Below are positions 44,210-54,319 of a stretch of 64,000 nt of DNA, piece by piece. The translations under genes and the position numbers were made by a program. The notes below the pieces were generated by a model. The model made no database searches. It saw only the letters and a program-made list of their open reading frames with translations, and was not told where the DNA came from. How positions within the stretch are numbered: the stretch's first letter is position 1; the number at the start of each line of letters is the position of its first letter. This stretch comes from Gammaproteobacteria bacterium. GTDB lineage: Bacteria; Pseudomonadota; Gammaproteobacteria; Steroidobacterales; Steroidobacteraceae. Location: NCBI GenBank assembly GCA_016874055.1, contig VGVG01000001.1, positions 136,816 to 200,815 of the forward strand, read 5' to 3'.

Positions 44210-45415
44210 TCAGGCTCTAACGAGGGCGTCCTGTACTGCTCGCCATGCGCACTCATCGACACGCGCTGCCGCTTCAAGATCACCCGGCTGCGCCTGCGGA
44301 TCATCGACCCACTCACGTAACTGCGGACCCCCGTTGATGACGTCAATGGCCAGGCGCTCGTACTCGTATTCGTACGGAAAGTCTCGCCATAGCGGGTAGT
44401 CGGGCCAAAGCTTGCGAATCGCCTTGAATGCGAGGGCCTGCAGGCGCCACGGACGAAACGCGTGATGGTCGTACGCAGAATCATCGACGTGGATCTGTAG
44501 CCCGCTGCACAAATTACCCCCATGCTTGTGAAAAGTCGGCTCGAACCAACACGGCCGCAGCCGACAGCCGGCGAGCCACTGCGGCGCCATCTGTTGCATC
44601 GCCCGCAGCAAGGCATTTGCCTCGATGTCCGGCGCGCCGAAGAGCTCGAGCGGTCGAGTGGTTCCGCGGCCCTCAGAAAGCGTGGTGCCCTCGAGCATCA
44701 CGGTTCCCGCGTAGGCGCGGGCCATGAAGAGGTTAGGCGCGTTGGGGCTGGGATTGATCCAGCTGCGCTCACCGACGGGCCAGCCCCAACCTGGCGCCTG
44801 CTCGGGTTGCCAGGCATGCATGCCGATCACCTGAAGCTCGACATCGAGCTTTAGGGTTTTCACGAACCAGCGAGCCAACTCACCGAGCGTAAGCCCGTGG
44901 CGCATGGGCATTTCGCCAGCACCGACAAAACTCTCCCAGCCCGGTCGCTGGGACAAGCCCTCAACGGGACGGCCTGCGGGATTGGGGCGGTCGAGCACCC
45001 ATACAGCCTTACCGAGTCGAGCGGCTGCCTCGAGCAGGTATCGAAGCGTGGTGACGAAGGTGTAAATGCGGCAACCGAGATCCTGAAGGTCGATCAACAC
45101 CAGGTCGCAATACTTAAGCATGGCTTCAGTCGGTCGACGTACCTCACCGTAAAGACTAAATACCGGGATACCGAAAACAGGATCGATGAAATCTGGCGAC
45201 TCGATCATGTTGTCCTGTTTGTCACCGCGCAAACCGTGTTGCGGCCCGAATGCGACCGTGAGTTTGAGATTTTTTAGAGACGCGAGCGCATCGAGACTGT
45301 GCCGAAAATCAGCGGTCATTGAAGCCGGGTGGGCTAAAAGACCGATCCGTCGCCCCTCGAGCGGAGCGCGCAGTTCGGGCTCCTCAACGAGCCGATCAAT
45401 TCCGAAGCGGATCAT
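44210..45415 (-). CDS. namZ: Exo-beta-N-acetylmuramidase NamZ (DUF1343)
   Basis: NamZ releases terminal MurNAc from peptidoglycan fragments, feeding cell-wall recycling. The protein has about 401 residues from ATG 45415 (MIRFGIDRLVEEPELRAPLE). Family motifs are IGLLAHPASMTADFRHSLDA, KLTVAFGPQHGLRGDKQDNM, VFSLYGEVRRPTEAMLKYCD, LVLIDLQDLGCRIYTFVTTL, VWVLDRPNPAGRP, and EGTTLSEGRGTTRPLELFGA. I see no signal peptide, so it may act in the cytoplasm. The ATG overlaps the stop of the DOMON-like gene (ATGA), giving a coupled operon with the methyltransferase. Confidence 0.9.
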   Translation of the reverse strand: MIRFGIDRLVEEPELRAPLEGRRIGLLAHPASMTADFRHSLDALASLKNLKLTVAFGPQHGLRGDKQDNMIESPDFIDPVFGIPVFSLYGEVRRPTEAMLKYCDLVLIDLQDLGCRIYTFVTTLRYLLEAAARLGKAVWVLDRPNPAGRPVEGLSQRPGWESFVGAGEMPMRHGLTLGELARWFVKTLKLDVELQVIGMHAWQPEQAPGWGWPVGERSWINPSPNAPNLFMARAYAGTVMLEGTTLSEGRGTTRPLELFGAPDIEANALLRAMQQMAPQWLAGCRLRPCWFEPTFHKHGGNLCSGLQIHVDDSAYDHHAFRPWRLQALAFKAIRKLWPDYPLWRDFPYEYEYERLAIDVINGGPQLREWVDDPQAQPGDLEAAARVDECAWRAVQDALVRA

Positions 45416-46038
45416 GGGATGTCGAGGGCTCTCAAAAAATTTTTGGGATGGTGAAAGTGTGGTCGGTCGATCGGGTGCCAGATCGCCCACAGAGAGATTC
45501 CCGCCACGGTTTCGAGGACGACTGTGGGGTATAACTGCGTAGACCCGCCGATCGCAATTTTCGGAATCGACACCTCAACCACGAGACGATGCAGAAAAGA
45601 ATCGCCCAGCAGGTCGGGAATTTTTGACCTTAAGATATTAGATCTCACACTAAGTTCCTGAAGAGGGCCCGGCCAACGATGCGAGCGCATCCCTTGGAGC
45701 GGGTCATCGAAGGCATAGGATGCGAAGTCCCCTGCCGGAGAAAAGTTAAACTCCAAATAGGGTCCCGGCTGCTGCGGATCGCGGATGAATAGTTCGCAGC
45801 ACGTTTGAAACCAGAGCTCGTCGTGTCGACCGGGGCGCTCACCACGCAACGTAGGCACCTTGATAGCCAAGCGAGATCGTATGTCGTAGATCAACCTTAA
45901 TTCTTTGATCGTCGAGATCACTTGCACCGTCACGACACCCACTGCACCCAAGTCACCGCACACCGGGTGCGTCACGAGATTAAGCGTCTTAGTATTTGCG
46001 TCTGCTGCGGTCGAGCGCGTGGCTGAGGTTGCGCTCAT
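45412..46038 (-). CDS. DOMON-like domain protein
   Basis: This 208-residue protein has no signal peptide. Blocks such as ELWFQTCCELFIRDPQQPGP, YLEFNFSPAGDFASYAFDDP and LYPTVVLETVAGISLWAIWH fit the small DOMON-like family, a beta-sandwich group found in proteobacteria near DUF1343 (NamZ) genes. The DOMON fold generally binds sugars or haem, so a carbohydrate-binding role beside a muramidase is plausible but unproven. It overlaps the methyltransferase stop (ATGA) and the NamZ start (ATGA). Confidence 0.82.
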   Translation of the reverse strand: MSATSATRSTAADANTKTLNLVTHPVCGDLGAVGVVTVQVISTIKELRLIYDIRSRLAIKVPTLRGERPGRHDELWFQTCCELFIRDPQQPGPYLEFNFSPAGDFASYAFDDPLQGMRSHRWPGPLQELSVRSNILRSKIPDLLGDSFLHRLVVEVSIPKIAIGGSTQLYPTVVLETVAGISLWAIWHPIDRPHFHHPKNFLRALDIP

Positions 46039-46865
46039 GATCGCCGACCCGCCACCACCGGCACCTGCCAGACGCCGTAGCTATTCGGATCACGGATCGT
46101 CGCGATGATGGCATCGAACATTTCTCGCACTTCACCGACAGCCATGCCAGAGTGCTCGGCAAGCGGTGCCGAATATCCATCGCGCCATGCCGAGAGAATG
46201 CCTGCGAATTCCTCGCGAGGTCCCCGCTCGGTATCGAGGGTCAAATACTGAATGCCAAGATGGGTAAACCCGAGTGTACGCATCATCGGAAGCGTCCGTC
46301 GTCCGACCCGCGCATCGGTACCGGTCGCCTTCGTGAAAGGGACTACCGCACGGTGCCATAGTTGGTCGGGATCCACGCCGCCGCGCTCCGGAAAGTGCAG
46401 CATGCCGTAATCCTCACTCAGCACATGCGCCCAAGCGCCGTGGCGCAGCACTCGATAAATTTCGGACAGCATGCGCTCGGGCTGCGGCACCATTTGAGTC
46501 ACGTGACGACAGACGACGAGATCGAAATATTCGTCCGGGAATCGAAGAGCAAACCCATCACCCTGCTCAAACGTCACTGCCGCTTCGCGACCTAAGGCTC
46601 GCTGACGTGCTACGGCCAGCAACTCGGGCATGAGATCGACGCCAATAACGGACTCAGCGCCCGGAAATATTGCAGCCAGCCGCAAAGTTACCTCGCCTGT
46701 TCCGCAACCCAGATCGAGGATACGGGCATCCCGCGGTAGTGCATACCGGGAAAACAACTTCGATTCCTGCGGCCACAATGCTTCGATTTGGTGTTGAAGC
46801 GTTCTCAGCATGGACTCGTCCGCCATCTGGGCCGCTTGAGGATTTTGTTGGGAAGCGTTCGTCAT
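46035..46865 (-). CDS. Class I SAM-dependent methyltransferase
   Basis: This 276-residue methyltransferase has motif [21 protein letters not shown], an acidic residue in [15 protein letters not shown], and motif [25 protein letters not shown] with [19 protein letters not shown]. The target cannot be told; the substrate region ([20 protein letters not shown]) is not one I recognise. It is first in an operon with the DOMON-like and NamZ genes, each overlapping by four bases. It lies divergent from the large oxidoreductase gene. Confidence 0.88.
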   Translation of the reverse strand: MTNASQQNPQAAQMADESMLRTLQHQIEALWPQESKLFSRYALPRDARILDLGCGTGEVTLRLAAIFPGAESVIGVDLMPELLAVARQRALGREAAVTFEQGDGFALRFPDEYFDLVVCRHVTQMVPQPERMLSEIYRVLRHGAWAHVLSEDYGMLHFPERGGVDPDQLWHRAVVPFTKATGTDARVGRRTLPMMRTLGFTHLGIQYLTLDTERGPREEFAGILSAWRDGYSAPLAEHSGMAVGEVREMFDAIIATIRDPNSYGVWQVPVVAGRRS

Positions 46866-46932
46866 AAACCCCCAAATGATAGGTCAACAATGGGAGAATA
46901 AGGGCGCCGACAAGGATGGTCGGAACATCACC

Positions 46933-49900
46933 ATGAATGCCGTCCTCGCCGAACTGCCTTTGTTCGCTCAACCGGAGAGCGTCACACCCCGCATTCGGGA
47001 GATCCCGTACAACTACACGTCCTTCTCCGATCGAGAGATCGTCATACGGTTGCTGGGCGCAGAGTCTTGGGGCCTTCTCGACGAACTGCGTGGTGAGCGC
47101 CGTACTGGCCGCTCTGCCAGAATGCTGTACGAGGTTCTCGGCGATATCTGGGCCGTGCAGCGTAACCCCTATCTCGAGGACGACCTTCTCGATAACCCGC
47201 GTCGTCGACGCCTACTAATCGAGGCACTTGAGCACCGGCTCAACGAAATCGACAAACGCCGCGAATCGGACGGTACCGCTCTCGATCGCGAGCGCAATCG
47301 CAAGGTCGGTCTTCTACTCGAGGCCGCCGAACGCTCCGTCGACGCCTTTGCCGAGTCGTTCGAGGTTGCGCGAAAACTTCGCGCTCGAGCCCGACGTTTA
47401 CTCGGCAAGCACACGCGTGCCGATGCCCTACGCTTTGACGCCTTTGCACGCGTCTCTCACGTCACCGATGCCACGGATTGGCGCGTCGAATACCCCTTTG
47501 TCGTCATCTGCCCCGCCGCCGAGGACGAAATACCGGGGCTCGTGAAGGCTTGCATCGAGCTTGGACTCAGCGTGATCCCGCGCGGCGGCGGAACGGGCTA
47601 CACCGGCGGTGTCGTACCGCTCACGCCTCTCTCGGCGGTCATCAATACCGAGAAACTCGAGCGTATCTCCGAGGTCGAGCACGTCGCACTACCGGGTCTC
47701 GGTGAGCCGGGCGCAGAGCGACGCATCCCGACCGTATTCTCGGAAGCTGGCGTTGTCACTAAACGTGTTGCCGATGCTGCTGAACGTGCGGGCTTCGTAT
47801 TTGCGGTCGATCCCACCTCCATCGACGCCTCGTGCATCGGCGGCAACATCGCCATGAATGCGGGCGGCAAAAAAGCCGTACTTTGGGGCACGGCGGTCGA
47901 TAACCTCGCTTGGTGGCGTATGGTCGACCCTGACGGTAACTGGCTCGAGGTCGAACGCGTCGGCCATAATCTCGGAAAAATCCATGACGCTCCGGAAGTG
48001 GAGTGGCGTCTGACGTGGAAGGACGGCCGCGAGCCTGCCGATCCAGCAAAGATTTTGCGCTCCGAAACGTTACGGATGCCGGGTTCGATGTTTCGCAAAG
48101 CGGGACTCGGCAAAGACGTCACGGACAAATTTTTGGGTGGTCTGCCCGGAATTCAAAAAGAGGGGTGCGACGGCCTGATTACCGCAGCACGGTGGATCGT
48201 CCACCGCATGCCGCGCTACAGCCGCACCGTCTGCCTCGAATATTTTGGTCAGGCACGCGAGGCCATCCCCTCAATCGTCGAGATTATCGATCATCTGGCG
48301 GCAGCCGACCGCGCCTCTGGTGTCAAACTCGCCGGTCTCGAACATCTCGATGAGCGCTATCTCAAGGCTGTGGGCTACGTCACCAAGAGCAAGCGCGGCC
48401 AGCTACCGAAGATGGTCCTAATTGGCGACATCGTCGGCGAGGACGAGTCTGCTGTGGCGCGCGCCACCTCCGATGTCGTGCGTATCGCTAATGGGCGTGA
48501 TGGCGAGGGCTTCATCGCCGTGGGTGCCGATGCGCGTAAGAAATTCTGGCTCGATCGCGCCCGCACCGCTGCAATTGCCCGCCACACCAACGCCTTCAAG
48601 ATCAACGAAGATGTGGTCATTCCGCTGCCGCGTCTCGGCGATTACACCGATGCCGTCGAACGGATTAATATCGAACTCTCCATCGCCAATAAACTTCGGC
48701 TTACCGATGCGCTCGAGGAATATCTGCGCACCGAGCTACGTCCAGGCAAAACGGGCGATGCTGAGCTCGATGCCCTCTCCCACGCCGAGATCCTTGCCGA
48801 TCGTCCGTGGCGTGCCCGCAAACTTGTCATTGAAGTTCGAAGCCGCTGGAAGCAACTTCTAAACGATCTCGATGCGCCGCTCGACGGACGGAACGTCTTT
48901 GCCGCACTGCAAGATCGCAGTCTGCGCGTGTCCTGGAAGCACGAACTGCGCGATCCGCTCGCCGAAATCTTTGCTGGGGATGCCTTCTCGCCCATTCGTA
49001 CTGAGTTACAGGCTATCCATCAGCGCGTGCTCAAAGGTCGTGTGTGGATCGCTCTGCACATGCACGCAGGCGATGGCAACGTGCACACCAACATTCCGGT
49101 CAACTCCGACGATTACCAGATGCTGCAAGAGGCCAATATCGCCGTCGCACGCATTATGAAAATCGCCCGAGATCTTGGCGGCGCGATCTCGGGCGAGCAC
49201 GGCATCGGCATTACCAAACTTGAGTTCCTTACCCTCGAGGAAACGGCAGGCCTGCGCGACTACAAGCGCTGTATCGATCCCGAGGGTCGGTTTAACAAGG
49301 GCAAGTTACTGCCCGGCGGCGATCTCAGCCGCGCCTACACGCCAAGCTTCAATTTGCTCAGTCATGAGTCGCTCATCATGCAGCAGTCGGATATCAATAC
49401 GATTTCGACTGCAGTCAAAGATTGTCTGCGTTGTGGTAAGTGCAAGCCCGTCTGTGCGACGCACGTGCCGCGCGCTAATCTGCTCTACAGTCCACGCGAT
49501 AAAATTCTTGCGACAGAATTGCTCATCGAGGCATTCCTTTACGAGGAGCAGACGCGCCGCGGGGTCTCCATCCGGCACTGGGATGAGTTCGGGGATGTTG
49601 CAGACCATTGCACCGTCTGTCACAAGTGCGAAACGCCCTGCCCCGTCGACATCGACTTCGGTGACGTGTCCATGGCGATGCGCGATCTGTTGCGTCGCAT
49701 GGGTAAAAAGCGTTTCAACCCGGGGACGGCGGCCTCGATGGCCTTCCTTAACGCCACAAAGCCAGAGATGATCAAGCTCGTCCGCAAGGGTTTGATCGAG
49801 TGGGGCTTCAAAGCCCAGCGGCTCGGACATCAAGTGCTGAAGGCCTTGGCCAAACCGCAGGTGCAGGCGCCGCCCGCCACTACCGGCAAGGCGCCCATAC

Positions 49901-50835
49901 GCGAGCAGGTCGTGCACTTCGTCAATCGACGAATGCCCGCGGGCGTGCCCAAGAAAACGGCGCGTGCCCTGCTCGATATTGAAGATCGTGATTACGTCCC
50001 GGTGATCCGTAACCCGAAGACCACCGCAAGTGACGCCGAAGCGGTCTTTTATTTCCCAGGCTGCGGCTCGGAGCGCTTGTTCTCGCAGGTCGGTCTCGCC
50101 ACTCAAGCGATGCTCTGGCACGTCGGCGTACAAACCGTCCTGCCACCGGGCTATCTTTGTTGCGGCTATCCGCAACGCGGGTCGGGCGATTTCGATAAGG
50201 CACAGAAGATGATCACGGATAATCGCGTGCTCTTCCATCGCGTCGCCAATACCCTCAACTATCTCGATATCAAAACGGTCGTGGTGAGCTGCGGCACCTG
50301 CCTCGATCAGTTACAGGGTTATGAGTTCGATAAGATCTTCCCCGGTTGTCGTATCGTCGACATTCACGAATACCTCATGGAAAAAAGCGTACGTATCGAG
50401 GGCGTCACGGGTGTGCGCTACCTCTACCACGACCCATGCCACTCGCCGATAAAGAGCTACGAACCCCTCAAGGTGGTCAATCAGCTCGTTAACTCCGATG
50501 CGAATGGTCGTGTTGCTAAAAACGATCGCTGCTGCGGGGAGTCCGGCACGTTCGCCATCGCACGACCTGATGTTTCCACGCAGGTACGCTTCCGTAAGGC
50601 CGAAGAAATGCAGAAGGGCGCACGTGCTGTACGTGCCGACGGATTCACCGGCAAGGTCAAGGTGCTCACGTCATGTCCGTCCTGCCTGCAGGGACTTAAG
50701 CGCTACGAGGATGAAACCGCCCTCGATGCCGACTACATCGTCGTCGAGATTGCCAAGCACGTGCTCGGCGACAACTGGATGCGCGACTACGTCGAGCAAG
50801 CCAACACCGGCGGCATCGAACGCGTATTGGTTTAA
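46933..50835 (+). CDS. FAD/Fe-S oxidoreductase fusion with DUF3683 N-terminus (D-2-hydroxyacid dehydrogenase type)
   Basis: This protein of about 1300 residues joins an N-terminal DUF3683 domain ([20 protein letters not shown]) with a PCMH FAD domain ([40 protein letters not shown]), the FAD-oxidase C-terminal domain ([34 protein letters not shown]), two 4Fe-4S sites ([11 protein letters not shown] and [14 protein letters not shown]) and two CCG domains ([25 protein letters not shown]). The layout resembles GlcD/GlcF-type D-lactate or glycolate dehydrogenases that pass electrons to quinone. I prefer ATG 46933 ([15 protein letters not shown]); ATG 46876 is possible. It is probably membrane-associated. 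Confidence 0.9.
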   Translation: MNAVLAELPLFAQPESVTPRIREIPYNYTSFSDREIVIRLLGAESWGLLDELRGERRTGRSARMLYEVLGDIWAVQRNPYLEDDLLDNPRRRRLLIEALEHRLNEIDKRRESDGTALDRERNRKVGLLLEAAERSVDAFAESFEVARKLRARARRLLGKHTRADALRFDAFARVSHVTDATDWRVEYPFVVICPAAEDEIPGLVKACIELGLSVIPRGGGTGYTGGVVPLTPLSAVINTEKLERISEVEHVALPGLGEPGAERRIPTVFSEAGVVTKRVADAAERAGFVFAVDPTSIDASCIGGNIAMNAGGKKAVLWGTAVDNLAWWRMVDPDGNWLEVERVGHNLGKIHDAPEVEWRLTWKDGREPADPAKILRSETLRMPGSMFRKAGLGKDVTDKFLGGLPGIQKEGCDGLITAARWIVHRMPRYSRTVCLEYFGQAREAIPSIVEIIDHLAAADRASGVKLAGLEHLDERYLKAVGYVTKSKRGQLPKMVLIGDIVGEDESAVARATSDVVRIANGRDGEGFIAVGADARKKFWLDRARTAAIARHTNAFKINEDVVIPLPRLGDYTDAVERINIELSIANKLRLTDALEEYLRTELRPGKTGDAELDALSHAEILADRPWRARKLVIEVRSRWKQLLNDLDAPLDGRNVFAALQDRSLRVSWKHELRDPLAEIFAGDAFSPIRTELQAIHQRVLKGRVWIALHMHAGDGNVHTNIPVNSDDYQMLQEANIAVARIMKIARDLGGAISGEHGIGITKLEFLTLEETAGLRDYKRCIDPEGRFNKGKLLPGGDLSRAYTPSFNLLSHESLIMQQSDINTISTAVKDCLRCGKCKPVCATHVPRANLLYSPRDKILATELLIEAFLYEEQTRRGVSIRHWDEFGDVADHCTVCHKCETPCPVDIDFGDVSMAMRDLLRRMGKKRFNPGTAASMAFLNATKPEMIKLVRKGLIEWGFKAQRLGHQVLKALAKPQVQAPPATTGKAPIREQVVHFVNRRMPAGVPKKTARALLDIEDRDYVPVIRNPKTTASDAEAVFYFPGCGSERLFSQVGLATQAMLWHVGVQTVLPPGYLCCGYPQRGSGDFDKAQKMITDNRVLFHRVANTLNYLDIKTVVVSCGTCLDQLQGYEFDKIFPGCRIVDIHEYLMEKSVRIEGVTGVRYLYHDPCHSPIKSYEPLKVVNQLVNSDANGRVAKNDRCCGESGTFAIARPDVSTQVRFRKAEEMQKGARAVRADGFTGKVKVLTSCPSCLQGLKRYEDETALDADYIVVEIAKHVLGDNWMRDYVEQANTGGIERVLV

Positions 50836-50870
50836 AGCAGATGACGCAAGAGGCGTTCAGTGGCGGGCGC

Positions 50871-51461
50871 TTAGAGTGCCTTACGGAACGTCAAGTTGAT
50901 GCGAACGCCGCCCTCGGGCTTTTGGACGGCGTGATAGCCCTTTCGAGCCGCCCCACCCCAAACTAGTACATCCCCCGGTAGCAGCCGAATCTTCACCGGT
51001 GAGCCGCGACGCGCGGCGCCGTACCAAAGAAATGTGGCAGGGGTACCGAGCGTTACGGATACGATGGGCTGAGAAAAATCGCGCTCGTCCGCATCGCGAT
51101 GCGCCCCCATCTGCGCCGAAGGGGCGTAACGGTTAATGAGACAAGTGTCCGGTTCGAAAGGACCGAAGCCTGCAGCCATCGAGGCCCCGTGTGCGAGAGC
51201 GGCAAAAGTCGACGGCATCGCAGGCCATGCTCGACCGTTTGCCGGATCGAGCCGCTCGTAGCGATAACCCTGCGAGTCGCTGTACCAGCCGCAACGTCCA
51301 CAACTCGTCATGGTGGCCGACATCGGGCGACCGCCCGGGGTTTTTAGGTGCCGAAACGGCGCGGCGGCCGAGATCATCTCGACCGCCGCGTTCAGTTGTT
51401 GGGTCGTCGCCGCGAATCCGTGCAAAAGCACGACCTCGGGCACGACCTCCGTGAGTGTCAA
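50871..51461 (-). CDS. alkB: DNA/RNA demethylase AlkB
   Basis: AlkB is an Fe(II)/2-oxoglutarate dioxygenase that removes 1-methyladenine and 3-methylcytosine damage. The 196-residue product has the iron motif MGAHRDADERDFSQPIVSVT (HxD), the distal His in ARKGYHAVQKPEGG, the 2-oxoglutarate arginine in RINLTFRKAL, and the nucleotide-lid block TPGGRPMSATMTSCG. TTG at 51461 is the start; the usual N-terminus would be about ten residues longer. It begins four bases after the stop of the TonB receptor on the same strand, so the two may be cotranscribed. Confidence 0.92.
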   Translation of the reverse strand: MTLTEVVPEVVLLHGFAATTQQLNAAVEMISAAAPFRHLKTPGGRPMSATMTSCGRCGWYSDSQGYRYERLDPANGRAWPAMPSTFAALAHGASMAAGFGPFEPDTCLINRYAPSAQMGAHRDADERDFSQPIVSVTLGTPATFLWYGAARRGSPVKIRLLPGDVLVWGGAARKGYHAVQKPEGGVRINLTFRKAL

Positions 51462-51465
51462 ATGA

Positions 51466-53973
51466 TCAGAAGCCGAACGTCACCCGACCGTAGACAAAGC
51501 GACCGGAGCGACCGAAGGGTGAGAGCTGTGGGAACGCCACCGCACCCGTCGAGTTGAGGCCGGGTGGTATCGGATCCGGATACTCGTCAAAGACGTTATC
51601 TGCACCGATTGCGAACTTAATCCGATCGTTAAAGGCGTACCGGGCCTCAAGATCGACCAACGTCTTCGCTGACATCAGAAAGTCTGGAGCCGTGACGGTC
51701 GGCACGTTCTGCGCTTGGAGCGCATCACCGTAGTGCGTCGCACGCGCTGTCACCCCAAAGTCGCCCTGAGTCCACGACACGGAGAGCGCAAACTTATCCT
51801 CCGGTGCACCCCTCTCGAAAGTGAGGCGATTGTTACGATCAAACAGAACCGGCGCCGGACTCAAAGCCGCCAGTTGCGCAGTCGTCGGGACCTTTGTCAC
51901 CTCGGTGTCGTTGAAGTTAGCGGTTGCTGTGAAGTCGACGCGGCCACCCGACTCAAGCTTGATCGGGTAGTTGAACACCACATCGAGGCCTTCGGTCGTC
52001 GTATCGACACCGTTGAGGAAGAATCGACCGCCACCAATCGCCACAAAACCTTGGTTTGTCAGGAACGTCCGCACGCCTGCCGAGATTAAGTTTTCGGACA
52101 ACACGATACGATTCTCAAGCTCGATCTTGTACGCATCGAGCGTCAAACTCGCCCCTTCACCGAAGCGAAACACCACACCCACAGAGACGTTGGTGGAGTC
52201 CTCCGAGTCGAGCGGCTTCGCGCCAAGGGCGGTCGCGACCGCCGAGGTGGCCGGGAACGTCGTGACATCAAACGGCACACCGCTCACAAAGTTGGTAGAA
52301 GTCGTCGTGAAAAACTGCTGCTGCAGCGACGGCGCGCGGAAGCCGGTCGAGTACGAGGTGCGTACCGCTACGGAGTCGCTAAAGTTGTAGCGAGCTGCAA
52401 CCTTCCCGGAAACATTGCCGCCGAAGTCCGAGTAGTCCTCCGCACGGATCGCAATCGAGCCAAGCAGCTGCTCAGTTATATTCGCCTCAAGATCGATGTA
52501 GGCACCGACCGCCTCACGACTCTCGTCGACCACATTTTTGGGCTGAAAACCTGGGAACACCTGAGCACCGGATGCAGTCGGGGCTCCGTTTAAGAGGACG
52601 CCACCATTTCGGTAGGAATCCGGCTCACCTGCAGTGATGCTATAAGTCTCTTGGCGGGCCTCAATCCCTAAGGCGAGGTTTAGCGGCGAAGCCAAACCCG
52701 ACACCTCAAGCGAGCGCACACCCGAGAGGTTGAAGACGGTTTGTTCGTGATCAAAACCACCCGCATCAAACGATGTCTTGCTCGCCGCACCAATCGAGCG
52801 GTTGAGCGTGTTGACGATGGTGTACATCATCTCGTTGTAGCCATAGACCACCGAGGCGTCCATGTCCCACTCTCCCATCTCCCAACGCGAACCAAAACCA
52901 AGCGAGTAATCGGTGACATCTGGCTGGAGTTTCGGCAGGAAGCCGTCAGGGTAAATCGAAATTACATTCCGCCCGTTCGGATCGTCAGCTAGACGCTGAA
53001 ACCCTGCCGACAAGGCCGAACGGTCTTGATAACTCGCCCAACCGTAAAGACTCCTTGATTCACTCAGGTCAACCCCCGCATTCGCAAAAAGCGTCGTCTG
53101 CTGAACCTCGGGCTCCCCATACCACTGGCTAAAGCGGTTGAAGGTCTGCTCGCGCGGGTCGAACGAAGTGGCAACGGCCGGATTGAGCAACGGGTACTGC
53201 CGGCGCATGTCGTAGCCGCCGCGCTCGGTCCGCGCTTGATCTTTGTACTCAGCCGAGATCGTCAGGAACCCTGAATCGCCAATCGAAAAGCCTTTCCAAC
53301 CACCGACTGTCAGGATTTCCCCATCGTTGACGCCGCGTTTCAGCACGCTCGGCGCAGACCACGTCGCACCGGCTGGCGCTGTACCGACCAAGGTGCTGTA
53401 TTCAGAATCCCGCTCGCCGTAACTGAGCGTTAACTCGCCGCCATCGCGGTCTTCGCGCATACGCAAGTTGATAACGCCGGCGATGGCATCCGACCCGTAT
53501 TGCGCCGACGCGCCGTCGCGCAACACTTCGATCGCGCGCACGGCGGAATTAGGGATGGTGTTGAGATCGACCGCAGCCGAACCGCGACCGATAGTGCTGT
53601 TCACGTTGACCAGCGAAGCGGAGTGACGGCGCTTCCCGTTAACCAGTACCAGCGTCTGATCGGGCGCAAGCCCGCGAAGCGCGGCAGGGCGTACCGTGTC
53701 TGTTCCATCTGCCAGCCCTGGACGAGGGAAGTTAAACGAGGGCAGCGCCACAGAAAGCGATTGATTAAGTTCGGATACTCCAATGTTCGTGAGCGCTTCG
53801 GACGCTACGATATCGACGGGGACAGCCGTGTCGAGCGCTGAGCGGTTCGCCACGCGTGTACCGGTGACAACGACTTGCTCGAGTTCCTCGGCGCCGCCTT
53901 GCGCGGGATTTTGAGCAAACGCACCCTGCGAGATTGCAGCGACTACAAACATTGCAACGATTTTGACGCGCAT
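51466..53973 (-). CDS. TonB-dependent outer-membrane receptor
   Basis: This receptor of about 835 residues starts at ATG 53973 (MRVKIVAMFVVAAISQGAFA), with AGGAG nine bases upstream on the minus strand; the longer frame to 54027 lacks support. The TonB box ELEQVVVTGTRV follows the signal peptide. The plug has RPAALRGLAPDQTLVLVNGK, RSVLRDG-type spacing in AIEVLRDGASAQYGSDAIAG, and VINLRMREDRDG. The 22-strand barrel ends in an aromatic residue (FVYGRVTFGF). The plug type (long signal, NGKRRH) resembles xanthomonad-type receptors, but no substrate can be assigned. It is divergent from the next receptor. Confidence 0.93.
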   Translation of the reverse strand: MRVKIVAMFVVAAISQGAFAQNPAQGGAEELEQVVVTGTRVANRSALDTAVPVDIVASEALTNIGVSELNQSLSVALPSFNFPRPGLADGTDTVRPAALRGLAPDQTLVLVNGKRRHSASLVNVNSTIGRGSAAVDLNTIPNSAVRAIEVLRDGASAQYGSDAIAGVINLRMREDRDGGELTLSYGERDSEYSTLVGTAPAGATWSAPSVLKRGVNDGEILTVGGWKGFSIGDSGFLTISAEYKDQARTERGGYDMRRQYPLLNPAVATSFDPREQTFNRFSQWYGEPEVQQTTLFANAGVDLSESRSLYGWASYQDRSALSAGFQRLADDPNGRNVISIYPDGFLPKLQPDVTDYSLGFGSRWEMGEWDMDASVVYGYNEMMYTIVNTLNRSIGAASKTSFDAGGFDHEQTVFNLSGVRSLEVSGLASPLNLALGIEARQETYSITAGEPDSYRNGGVLLNGAPTASGAQVFPGFQPKNVVDESREAVGAYIDLEANITEQLLGSIAIRAEDYSDFGGNVSGKVAARYNFSDSVAVRTSYSTGFRAPSLQQQFFTTTSTNFVSGVPFDVTTFPATSAVATALGAKPLDSEDSTNVSVGVVFRFGEGASLTLDAYKIELENRIVLSENLISAGVRTFLTNQGFVAIGGGRFFLNGVDTTTEGLDVVFNYPIKLESGGRVDFTATANFNDTEVTKVPTTAQLAALSPAPVLFDRNNRLTFERGAPEDKFALSVSWTQGDFGVTARATHYGDALQAQNVPTVTAPDFLMSAKTLVDLEARYAFNDRIKFAIGADNVFDEYPDPIPPGLNSTGAVAFPQLSPFGRSGRFVYGRVTFGF

Positions 53974-54050
53974 GAACTGCTCCTGACGGGAGGACGGGTT
54001 GAAATCCAACTTGAGAGTTAACCGCAAAAGCCTTGAGACCTCAACGTTTT

Positions 54051-54076
54051 AAGATGTTGTGTTCTCACAACATCTT
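54051..54076. repeat. Perfect 10-bp inverted repeat between divergent TonB receptors
   Basis: AAGATGTTGT (54051-54060), loop GTTCTC, then ACAACATCTT (54067-54076) form a perfect inverted repeat; pairing extends outward over four more positions with one mismatch. It lies about 80 bases upstream of the leftward receptor and 240 upstream of the rightward one. No T-run follows on either strand, so an operator or RNA hairpin is likelier than a terminator. Confidence 0.7.
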
Positions 54077-54207
54077 ATAAGACGCCGCAGGCCCGTCGTT
54101 TCTTCGTCTGCTAGTGGAGCAGCGCCCCGACAGATTTGTTGCGGGAAACCCACGATCGCTGGCTCAAGCTATATTCTTCGACGTTTGTCATTTAACATTT
54201 AACGAGC

Positions 54208-54241
54208 GTTGGAGTATTTTGCTGGTTGGAGTATTTTGCTG
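54208..54241. repeat. Perfect 17-bp tandem duplication upstream of a TonB receptor
   Basis: GTTGGAGTATTTTGCTG occurs twice in direct succession (54208-54224 and 54225-54241), about 80 bases before the receptor ATG at 54320. A direct repeat CAAAGGGGTCTGACAACCAAGGGGTCCGA follows near 54289-54315. The unit length equals that of the duplication inside the M13 pseudogene. Confidence 0.95.
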
Positions 54242-54319
54242 ATTGAATAATCCTAAGGGCCAAGTCGTCCGTCATCGGTGGTTCAAGTCAAAGGGGTCTG
54301 ACAACCAAGGGGTCCGATA

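Noticed and set aside
44035-44616. 193-codon minus-strand frame at the end of NamZ
   Set aside because: It is an out-of-frame shadow of the NamZ C-terminus with Arg/Ser-rich composition.
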